DNA of 64,000 nucleotides, from NCBI GenBank assembly GCA_965262785.1, contig OZ253559.1:1-64000 (forward strand), written 5' to 3'. The stretch's first letter is position 1, and every line of letters begins with the position of its first letter. Of the stretch, positions 18,212 to 25,363 are shown piece by piece. The DNA comes from G965218495 sp965262785 (lineage in GTDB: Bacteria; Bacteroidota; Rhodothermia; Rhodothermales; Bin80). The notes beneath the pieces were generated by a model that had not been told where the DNA came from, ran no database searches, and was given only the letters and a program-made list of their open reading frames with translations. The position numbers and the translations under genes are program-made.

Positions 18212-19927
18212 CTACAATTGGGGTAAACGTACGCCAGCGAGGCCCATGGCCTTGTAGGTTGCACCGCTTAGAGCCGGCACCGTTCTGGACAATTCCGCCA
18301 TCACCTCCCGCGGGCCCCGGTAGTCCAACGTATGCCCTGCTGCGCGTGCCACTGCGGGCAGAAGCTCCCAGCTCGGCTTGCAGTTGATGAGGTGAGACTC
18401 GTTGTGCCAGCGATCAAAGGGAGTGGCATGCCGGTCTGCGCGGCTAAGCCCCATCTGCATCATGAGTGTGCGATGCGCTCCCCGAATGGCCTTGGCAGGC
18501 ACGACACGCTGCGCGTGGCCGTCATGATTGACGTAGGTGCCAATAGTTTCCGCAACGGTGGCAGCAGGCAGCGCCACTGCTGCTGCCGGCAGTGATGCGT
18601 TAGTCGTATTGTAGTAGTGAAGAATCAGGGGCACGTTGCCCATCGCATCAACCGTCGCCAGCCCCGCTGCCACTGGATCGTCTTCCAGCACGTACAGTGC
18701 GGCCACCTCGCGGGCTTCAATCTTGGCAGCTAGCGCGCCCACGTCCACAGGCTTGAGCCCTAGCCGCCGGCACCCTTCGCCATTGGGTGCCCTGTCATCG
18801 GTTCGCAGCCAGCCATCGCCGTGTCCCGGCTGGGTGTGGGGAAGGTACCCAACGACTGAGCCACCCACCATGGACGCCAGCTTCATCAGAAGGTAGTTGT
18901 CCTCAACGGTTGCGTGGGAGGAAGCCAGAAAGGCCGCGCGGGGTCCGGCGCCTAAAAGTATGTCCGCCGCGCGGGCATGTGCCGCTTCCCAGGTGGTCCT
19001 CTGAAGCATACCATTCTCGCGGACCTCCGGGCCGTCCGGCCGATCTTCGTTAAAGCGCCGATAGGCCAGCCGATCTTCGTCCGGCAGCCAAAACTCGTTC
19101 ACGTCCGGGTTTGCGCGCGGGGTGACACGCAGGACGAGGTTGTCCCGAACCCAGTAGAAGCAGTTAGAGCCCTTGGCGTTGCCGGTAGTGATAGACGGCG
19201 CCGAACTCATCTCCCAGATGCGCGCCTGAAACCTGAAATCTGCGGACGTCAAGGCACCTACCGGACATAGGTCGATGACGTTCATGGAGTACGGCTCGTC
19301 AAAGGTTATGCCTGGAGGTGTCATCGGGTAGTTCTTGACGCCACGCTCAATGATTGTGAGCTGGAAGCTCTTAGAGATCTCGTCCGTGAAACGTGTACAG
19401 CGCGTGCAGTTGATACAGCGCTCGGCATCTAATACTACACGCGGACCGAGCTTGACTTTTTTTGGCTTGTGCGTCTTCCGAAACTCAAACCGCGACCCCT
19501 CCGGCCCGTACTTGAATGCCTGAATCTGGAGCGGGCACATACCGGCCTGGTCACAGATCGGGCAGTCCAGCGGGTGGTTGATCAGCAGGAACTCGAGCGT
19601 ATCCTGCTGCGCACGCGCAACCTTCTTGCTCGTCCGCTTGGTATGGATGACCTGGCCGTCGGCCAGCGTATGGCTGCAGCTGGTTTGCAGTTTCGGGAAA
19701 TACCGGATCACCGGCTCGCCGCTGTCTGTCCGCTCGAGATCACCAGTGGCGCGATTGCGGACGGGGGCCCCTACATCGACCAGGCATTGCCGACAATTCG
19801 CCGGCACGGACATGCTGGGGTGATAGCAGAAGTGCGGCACTTCGATGTCCTGGTCCAGACAAAACTGGAGCAGCCGCGGGCGCCCCTCAAATTCGTACTT
19901 CCGGCCGTCGATTGTGACGCTCGGCAT
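18212..19927 (-). CDS. nuoG: NADH-quinone oxidoreductase subunit G
   Basis: 571 residues, shorter than E. coli NuoG (about 900). It holds iron-sulfur clusters of the peripheral arm. Order: ferredoxin-like 2Fe-2S domain (Cys about 34, 45, 48 in HFCYHPSMSVPANCRQC, a further Cys in TSCSHT), the His/Cys cluster region HPLDCPICDQAGMCPLQ, and a 4Fe-4S site CINCTRCTRF with CPVGAL. The remainder is a reduced molybdopterin-oxidoreductase-like domain without an evident cofactor site. It is separated from nuoF by a small lipoprotein gene, which is unusual. Confidence 0.95.
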   Translation of the reverse strand: MPSVTIDGRKYEFEGRPRLLQFCLDQDIEVPHFCYHPSMSVPANCRQCLVDVGAPVRNRATGDLERTDSGEPVIRYFPKLQTSCSHTLADGQVIHTKRTSKKVARAQQDTLEFLLINHPLDCPICDQAGMCPLQIQAFKYGPEGSRFEFRKTHKPKKVKLGPRVVLDAERCINCTRCTRFTDEISKSFQLTIIERGVKNYPMTPPGITFDEPYSMNVIDLCPVGALTSADFRFQARIWEMSSAPSITTGNAKGSNCFYWVRDNLVLRVTPRANPDVNEFWLPDEDRLAYRRFNEDRPDGPEVRENGMLQRTTWEAAHARAADILLGAGPRAAFLASSHATVEDNYLLMKLASMVGGSVVGYLPHTQPGHGDGWLRTDDRAPNGEGCRRLGLKPVDVGALAAKIEAREVAALYVLEDDPVAAGLATVDAMGNVPLILHYYNTTNASLPAAAVALPAATVAETIGTYVNHDGHAQRVVPAKAIRGAHRTLMMQMGLSRADRHATPFDRWHNESHLINCKPSWELLPAVARAAGHTLDYRGPREVMAELSRTVPALSGATYKAMGLAGVRLPQL

Positions 19928-19941
19928 GCGCGGGTGTCTGT

Positions 19942-20391
19942 TTACTGAGGAGCTATCATCACACTTGTTGCGACCATCGAAAGGCTGGACTGGCCCATCG
20001 CCATGCCGGCATCTTCTCGATAGTGATGCTGCGTTGCTGCATCACTGTTGTCTTGTTGCAGGATCCCTCTTGCGATGGCATGCCGGCCACTGATATCCGT
20101 CGGAACAGTAAAGGCGTAGTCACCACTTTCGGTGCGCGCCACATCAACACGGATGCTCTCGCCCCCCAGCCCCTGCAGCGTCAGCCAACAGCCCTTCATC
20201 TGGCACACAGCATGCACGGTACCGGCCAGGCTGACCAATTCGCCTGTGTAGAGCGCACTATCGGCAACGACGGCCTCTACCGCTACGGCCGCGTGAACCA
20301 TAGCGGACTCGCCGTAGACATCGAAGTTCTCGGGCGCTGTTTCCGTGCACGCCACAGGGATAAGCAGTAAAAGAAGAAATGCGTATCTCAT
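19942..20391 (-). CDS. DUF4920-like lipoprotein inside the nuo operon
   Basis: 149 residues from ATG 20391. A lipoprotein signal (hydrophobic run then IPVAC, lipid Cys about 15) predicts a lipid-anchored envelope protein. The mature part resembles DUF4920: SLAGTVHAVCQMKGCWLTL (Cys about 63 and 68), IRVDVARTESGDYAFTVP, then SGRHAIARG. This cysteine pair may bind metal or form a disulfide (inference). Its start overlaps the nuoF stop as ATGA, and nuoG begins 14 bases after the nuoG-side stop region ends, so it is translated with complex I. An in-frame ATG 13 codons upstream is rejected because it would bury the signal peptide. Confidence 0.82.
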   Translation of the reverse strand: MRYAFLLLLLIPVACTETAPENFDVYGESAMVHAAVAVEAVVADSALYTGELVSLAGTVHAVCQMKGCWLTLQGLGGESIRVDVARTESGDYAFTVPTDISGRHAIARGILQQDNSDAATQHHYREDAGMAMGQSSLSMVATSVMIAPQ

Positions 20392-21680
20392 GCAAATACA
20401 ATGTTTTCGGCCGAAATAGACTGGCGGCATTTTGCCTCAAAGTCCTTACGGAACCGCTTGATGGTGTTGCGAACGGGCCAGGCAGCAGCGTCGGCCAGCG
20501 CGCACACGGTGCGCCCTTCCATCTGGTCACAGAGCTCCAGCAGCAAGTCGAGGTCGCGCGTATTGCCCTGGCCCTCGTCAAGGCGCGTCACCAAGTTTTC
20601 CATCCAACCCGTGCCTTCCCGGCACGGCGTGCACTGTCCGCAACTCTCATGGTGGTAGAAGCGCGTAACTCGTCGTAGGAAAGACACCATATCGGTGTCC
20701 TCGTCCAGGAACAGCATCCCAGCTGTGCCCAGCATGGAACCCGCCTGACGAAGGCTGTCCGCATCCATGGTAACCCCTTCGATCATGTCCGCCCGCAGGA
20801 CGGGGACCGAAGCGCCACCGGGGACCACCGCCTTAAGCTTCTTGCCCCCGCGCATCCCGCCAGCGGTCTCAAGGAGATCCGTGATGAGCATGCCCGATGG
20901 ATATTCGTAAACACCGGGACGGTTGACATGGCCCGAAATCCCGTACAGGATCGGTCCGGGATGGCTAGATGCGCCAATACCGGCAAACCACTCTGCGCCG
21001 CGATCAATGATCAGCGGCACGCACGCCAGAGTATCCGCGTTGTTGATGGTCGTGGGATAGCCCCAAATTCCGCTTTGTGCCGGAAAGGGTGGCTTGATGC
21101 GTGGGTAAGCACGCTTGCCCTCTAACGATTCCATGAGACTGGTCTCTTCGCCACAGATGTAGGCGCCCGCCCCCTTGTGCACGACAATATCTGACGAGAA
21201 TCCTTGCCCCATAATGTTTTCGCCAACAAGATTGGCAGCGTAGGCTTTGGCCAATTCCTCTTCAATCAGTGTGATCCAGTCTGCAAACTCGCCGCGGATA
21301 TAGAGGTAGCACGCTTTGGCTGAGATGGCGTAGTTCGCAATAAGGATTCCTTCCAGAATCTGGTGCGGGTTGAACTCCATCAGCTGCCGATCCTTATAGG
21401 TGCCCGGCTCGCTCTCGTCTCCGTTGCAGCACAGGAACCGCGGCACGGCCGAATCCACTGGCGGCATGAAGCTCCACTTGAGGCCCGTAGGAAAACCTGC
21501 CCCACCCCTTCCTTTTAGGCCGCTCTTCTTTACGATGGCGGTCACCTCCTGGGGGGTGTGATTCGTCAGCGCCTTGCGAAGGGCTTTGTAGTCCCCGTAG
21601 ACCGACAGCTTGTGCAGGTCCCGAACAGGTGGTAAAAGCACCCGCTGGTAAGATTGCCAGTTGCCTGCTTTGGTGGCCAT
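20388..21680 (-). CDS. nuoF: NADH-quinone oxidoreductase subunit F
   Basis: 430 residues, family length. NuoF binds FMN and NADH and one 4Fe-4S cluster, the electron entry point of complex I. Visible: KGRGGAGFPTGLKWSF (flavin/NADH site), CNGDESEPGTYKDR, GAYICGEETSL, and the cluster ligands ESCGQCTPCREGT plus the Cys in GRTVCALADAAAWP. It begins 2 bases after the nuoE stop and overlaps the lipoprotein start by 4 bases. Confidence 0.98.
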   Translation of the reverse strand: MATKAGNWQSYQRVLLPPVRDLHKLSVYGDYKALRKALTNHTPQEVTAIVKKSGLKGRGGAGFPTGLKWSFMPPVDSAVPRFLCCNGDESEPGTYKDRQLMEFNPHQILEGILIANYAISAKACYLYIRGEFADWITLIEEELAKAYAANLVGENIMGQGFSSDIVVHKGAGAYICGEETSLMESLEGKRAYPRIKPPFPAQSGIWGYPTTINNADTLACVPLIIDRGAEWFAGIGASSHPGPILYGISGHVNRPGVYEYPSGMLITDLLETAGGMRGGKKLKAVVPGGASVPVLRADMIEGVTMDADSLRQAGSMLGTAGMLFLDEDTDMVSFLRRVTRFYHHESCGQCTPCREGTGWMENLVTRLDEGQGNTRDLDLLLELCDQMEGRTVCALADAAAWPVRNTIKRFRKDFEAKCRQSISAENIVFA

Positions 21681-21682
21681 GC

Positions 21683-22357
21683 TTAGCGAGTCTGCTGCGC
21701 TGCGGGCAAGGTCGTATATGGCATGGTTCGCTCGACATCCGTACGCCGGTTGCCGCCCATCTCATCCTCATCCTGGGGCAAGGTAACGCTGGTAAAGTCA
21801 GGCAGTATGCCCGCTTTCAGCGCATCTAGCAGTGCATCAACTTTTGCGTGCGTCAGGCAATAGACATACGGACCGTTGGAGACCTGCAGCATGGGAGCTG
21901 AGCCGCAGGCTCCAAGACACTCGGCTTCCTGAATGGTAAAGCATCCGTCGGGGGTGGTTTCGCCAACGTGAATGCCTAGCTTGTCTTCCAGGTAGTGCAG
22001 GATGTCATAGCCTCCGGTAAACTGGCATGAAAAGCATGTGCAAACGTCGAGCACGAAGGTCCCCTTCTTCTTCTTGAAGTACTGCGTATAGAAGGTTGCT
22101 ACGCCGTAGACCTGCGCGTATGGAATGCCCACCTCCGTTGCCACCAGGCGCATCACCTCCGGCGGCAGAAAGCTGAACTTCTCCTGAGCCAGCCACAGCG
22201 CCCACATCACCGCGCCGTCCGACGTCGGGTACTGGGCAACCCACCTGGCAATCCTGGCCTGTTCCTCTTCGGTAAAGACCAACTCTTCTGCTGTGAAGTG
22301 AGGCGCCGGGTTGCGATCCGGCAACGCTACCACCGGGTTCTTAATAAAGTCTACCAT
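21683..22357 (-). CDS. nuoE: NADH-quinone oxidoreductase subunit E
   Basis: 224 residues, longer than E. coli NuoE (166) by a C-terminal tail after about residue 180. The thioredoxin-like 2Fe-2S subunit ligands are present: Cys106 and Cys111 (CTCFSC, which also contains an extra Cys108) and Cys147 and Cys151 (ECLGAC). Upstream is the helical segment PPEVMRLVATEVGIPYAQVYGVATFY. It begins 4 bases after the nuoD stop and precedes nuoF, with which it forms the NADH-dehydrogenase module. The tail is charged and has no recognised domain. Confidence 0.96.
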   Translation of the reverse strand: MVDFIKNPVVALPDRNPAPHFTAEELVFTEEEQARIARWVAQYPTSDGAVMWALWLAQEKFSFLPPEVMRLVATEVGIPYAQVYGVATFYTQYFKKKKGTFVLDVCTCFSCQFTGGYDILHYLEDKLGIHVGETTPDGCFTIQEAECLGACGSAPMLQVSNGPYVYCLTHAKVDALLDALKAGILPDFTSVTLPQDEDEMGGNRRTDVERTMPYTTLPAAQQTR

Positions 22358-22361
22358 ACAG

Positions 22362-23681
22362 CTACTTGTCCGCTTCGCCCATGACCGGGTCTATTGAGCC
22401 AATAAGAACAACGATGTCGGCAATGGGGTGCCCCTCCATCATGGCTTCCAGCCCCTGCAGGTTGGAAAACGACGGAGCGTTGATGCGCGCGCGCCAGGGA
22501 TTTCCCGTGCCGTCGCTCTCCAGGTAGAATCCCAACTCTCCCTTGGGTGACTCGATCGCATGGTAGGCAGCAGCACCCTTTGGAGGCACCACCCCTGTCT
22601 CCGTGTACATGAAATCATGGATCATGCCTTCCATAGCGTAATACACCTCGCTTTTGGAGGGGTACGCTGCCTTGGCATCACCGGACCGGATGGGCCCTTG
22701 TGGTAGTCGGTCAAGGCACTGGTCTATGATCTTGAGGCTTTCGACCATCTCTTCCATCCTGACATGGTATCGCGCGAGGCAGTCCCCCTCATCGCGCAGC
22801 GGAACGACAAAATCCACTTCATCGTATTTCAGGTACGGTTCAAATACCCGGATGTCATAGGGTACGCCACTGGCGCGAAGGTTGGGGCCGGTCAACCCCA
22901 ATTCCAGCGCCTCTTCCCTGGAAGCGATGCCGACGTTGCGGATACGCTCTATCCAGATCCGATTCCTGTTGAGCAGCTTCCGCCATCCCTGGATGATGTC
23001 CTTGTAGCGGGCACTGAAGCTTTTGATCATCTCTTCGGCTCGCGGACTCAGGTCCGTGGCCAAACCCCCTATGCGACTGTGTGATACGGTAAACCGTGCG
23101 CCGGAGACTTCGTCAAAAATGCTGTAAAGGTCTTCTCGCCCCTGAAAGGTCCACAAAAATACCGACACGGCACCTGCGTCCATCAAACCTACACCGAGCC
23201 ACAGCATGTGGCTGGAGAGCCGCGCGAGCTCGCACATGATCATGCGAATCCACTGGGCCCGCTCGGGCACTTCTATGGCAGCTAGTTTTTCTACCGCCAT
23301 GCACCAGGCAACGTTGTTGGCATAGGGCGCCAGGTAGTCCATGCGGTCGGTATAAGGCATGAATTCCTGGTATGTCTTGCTTTCGGCCAGCTTTTCAATG
23401 CCGCGATGCAAGTACCCTATGTCGAGGACGGCTTTATCGATGCGCTCTCCGTCCAGCTTGACGAGGCACCTTAAGACGCCGTGCGTAGCCGGGTGCTGCG
23501 GCCCGATGTTCAGCGTCATCTGGTGCTCAAGGGCATCGCCCGAATCTGCTTTCGGTGCGAAGCCGCGGCGACGCTCAAGCCAGGCGTCTTTGCTTTCCAG
23601 CCTCTTGGCCACCGCCGCATTGTGGCGTGGCCAAAAGGAGAAAACGTCCTTTTCTGTACCTGAGTCGGAAAGCGTAGGCAT
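22362..23681 (-). CDS. nuoD: NADH-quinone oxidoreductase subunit D
   Basis: 439 residues. NuoD (49-kDa subunit) lines the quinone site near cluster N2. After a charged N-terminal extension of about 55 residues comes LNIGPQHPATHGVLR, then YLHRGIEKLAE, DYLAPYANN, GGLATDL, and the C-terminal IESPKGELGFYLESDGTGNPWRAR (shown as two adjoining pieces in the protein) ending GSIDPVMGEADK. It starts one base after nuoC and is followed by nuoE, the standard order. Confidence 0.97.
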   Translation of the reverse strand: MPTLSDSGTEKDVFSFWPRHNAAVAKRLESKDAWLERRRGFAPKADSGDALEHQMTLNIGPQHPATHGVLRCLVKLDGERIDKAVLDIGYLHRGIEKLAESKTYQEFMPYTDRMDYLAPYANNVAWCMAVEKLAAIEVPERAQWIRMIMCELARLSSHMLWLGVGLMDAGAVSVFLWTFQGREDLYSIFDEVSGARFTVSHSRIGGLATDLSPRAEEMIKSFSARYKDIIQGWRKLLNRNRIWIERIRNVGIASREEALELGLTGPNLRASGVPYDIRVFEPYLKYDEVDFVVPLRDEGDCLARYHVRMEEMVESLKIIDQCLDRLPQGPIRSGDAKAAYPSKSEVYYAMEGMIHDFMYTETGVVPPKGAAAYHAIESPKGELGFYLESDGTGNPWRARINAPSFSNLQGLEAMMEGHPIADIVVLIGSIDPVMGEADK

Positions 23682-23682
23682 C

Positions 23683-24327
23683 CTATTCGGTTAGGCGGGG
23701 TTCCTCGAAGCACGATGCGGGCTTGCTCCCATGGGCCGCAGCGTACGGGTCCATCGTGAGCGGGCCATCCGGAGTCTGGGGCGGAAGCGGCAAAGAGCCC
23801 GGAATACCCAGCAGAGGAAACTCCTTTCGCTGCGGATGATACGCAAAGTCTTCCGGCATATACATCCGGCGCAGGTCCTCGTGGCCTGTGAAGGTGATAC
23901 CGAGCATGTCATAGCATTCACGCTCATTCCAGTCTGCCGCCTTATATACGCCCATGACCGACGGCACCGTGGCCACCTCTTCTTCGACGCGCACCTTCAG
24001 GCGAATGCGGCGCTGACGCTCGACGTTGACCAGGCTGTAGTACACTTCGAAGCGACCCTCCTCGGTGAAGCGATCTACGCCGCCCAGATCAACCAGGTAC
24101 GTGAAGCCCAGGGTATCCTTAAGGTACCGGCACACCTCCACGATGCGCCCGGTCTCGACAAAGACCGTGAACTCACCAGCGTAAACGACTTCCTCTTGCA
24201 CGGCGCTGCCAAATGCCTCTCGCAGCGCCGCCACCGTGTCCCCTACATCAGTAGAAGCTTTGGCGTGCGGATTCGCCTCGCCACCACAGGGAGTCTCGGC
24301 CGGCGTAAAGTGGAACTTCAGTGCCAT
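23683..24327 (-). CDS. nuoC: NADH-quinone oxidoreductase subunit C
   Basis: 214 residues from ATG 24327 (MALKFHF), 10 bases after the nuoB stop. The open frame continues 20 codons upstream into nuoB, which is less likely as a start. NuoC (30-kDa subunit) supports NuoD in the peripheral arm. Seen: TYLVDLGGVDRF, EVYYSLVNVERQRRIRLKV, and the signature WNERECYDMLGITFTGHEDLRR followed by PEDFAYHPQRKEFPL. nuoC and nuoD are separate genes here, not fused as in E. coli. Confidence 0.96.
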   Translation of the reverse strand: MALKFHFTPAETPCGGEANPHAKASTDVGDTVAALREAFGSAVQEEVVYAGEFTVFVETGRIVEVCRYLKDTLGFTYLVDLGGVDRFTEEGRFEVYYSLVNVERQRRIRLKVRVEEEVATVPSVMGVYKAADWNERECYDMLGITFTGHEDLRRMYMPEDFAYHPQRKEFPLLGIPGSLPLPPQTPDGPLTMDPYAAAHGSKPASCFEEPRLTE

Positions 24328-24337
24328 CCTAGGGCCG

Positions 24338-24913
24338 CTACAGGGTGTTGTTGGCCAAAACGTCCGGCTTGGGCCCCGAGGTGCCACTCGGAGTCATCAT
24401 CATTGGCGCTGCTTTCGCTGCAGCCGCGCGCGGCCGGCCGAATTCATAATCCTGTGTGATGGAATACTCGTTGCGGATCTTCTCCTGGATGTCCATGAGC
24501 GCATGGATGACTGCATCCGGTCGCGGCGGACAGCCCGGGATGTACACGTCCACGGGCAGGAAATTGTCAATGCCCTGTACCACGCCGTAGCAACGGTGCA
24601 TGCCGCCGGATGAAGCGCACGCGCCCATAGCTATACACCATTTGGGGTCTGCCATCTGGTCCCAAACGCGCCGGATAGCGTGCGCCATCTTGTAGCTGCA
24701 CCAGCCGGCCACTATCATCAGGTCGGCCTGCCGCGGCGAAAACCGCATCGCCTCACTGCCAAACCGCGCCACGTCGTACTTTGGGCCGGCAAACGCCATC
24801 ATCTCTATGGCGCAACAAGCCAAGCCCATAGGCAAGGGCATGAGCGAGTTTGACCGGGCCCAGTTGACTACCGCATCAACAGTCGTCGTGAGGTAACCGC
24901 TGTTTGGATCCAT
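24338..24913 (-). CDS. nuoB: NADH-quinone oxidoreductase subunit B
   Basis: 191 residues. NuoB holds cluster N2, the last 4Fe-4S before quinone. Ligands: the tandem Cys33-Cys34 in GLACCAIEMMA, Cys99 in GACASSGGM and Cys128 in PGCPPRP. The Ala/Pro/Met-rich C-terminal 30 residues are outside the family core. It lies between nuoA and nuoC on the minus strand, 51 bases downstream of nuoA. Confidence 0.97.
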   Translation of the reverse strand: MDPNSGYLTTTVDAVVNWARSNSLMPLPMGLACCAIEMMAFAGPKYDVARFGSEAMRFSPRQADLMIVAGWCSYKMAHAIRRVWDQMADPKWCIAMGACASSGGMHRCYGVVQGIDNFLPVDVYIPGCPPRPDAVIHALMDIQEKIRNEYSITQDYEFGRPRAAAAKAAPMMMTPSGTSGPKPDVLANNTL

Positions 24914-24964
24914 GTGGCAAGGCGAGTTGGCCGCTTTAAATGAGATAGCGCACAGGCTGTTTCC

Positions 24965-25336
24965 CTAGTCGAACTCCAAGCCGCCCTTCTTGATATCGTA
25001 CAGCAACCCCACCGCGAGTATCAGGACAAAGATCGAAACCACGACCAGGACCCCTACGCCCACGCCTGCCGCCAAAAACTCCTGAAAGCTCACCGCCCAC
25101 GGGTACAGGAATACCACCTCCACATCAAAGATGATAAAAATCATCGCCACGAGGTAGAACTTCACCGAATACCGCTGGCGTGCGGTTCCGATGGGGTCCA
25201 TGCCGCTTTCGTACGCGCCCACCTTGATGGGATTTGCGCGTCGTGGACCCAGGTACTTGGCTGCCAATAGCAGCGTCAGCGCCAAGCCGGTGGCCAGCGC
25301 CAACGCGAGCAGGAGTGGAACGAAATCCGTTGGCAT
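24965..25336 (-). CDS. nuoA: NADH-quinone oxidoreductase subunit A
   Basis: 123 residues with three membrane helices (about 6-28, 62-84 and 88-112), typical of NuoA. The loop after helix 1 has the conserved NPIKVGAYESGMDPIGTARQ with the quinone-site region, and helix 2 starts FYLVAMIFIIFDVEVVFLYPWA. It is the first nuo gene, and its ATG lies 27 bases after the stop of the large TonB-dependent receptor; no strong promoter is evident in that short gap. Confidence 0.96.
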   Translation of the reverse strand: MPTDFVPLLLALALATGLALTLLLAAKYLGPRRANPIKVGAYESGMDPIGTARQRYSVKFYLVAMIFIIFDVEVVFLYPWAVSFQEFLAAGVGVGVLVVVSIFVLILAVGLLYDIKKGGLEFD

Positions 25337-25363
25337 AGACGGCTACACAATGAAATAAAGCGC

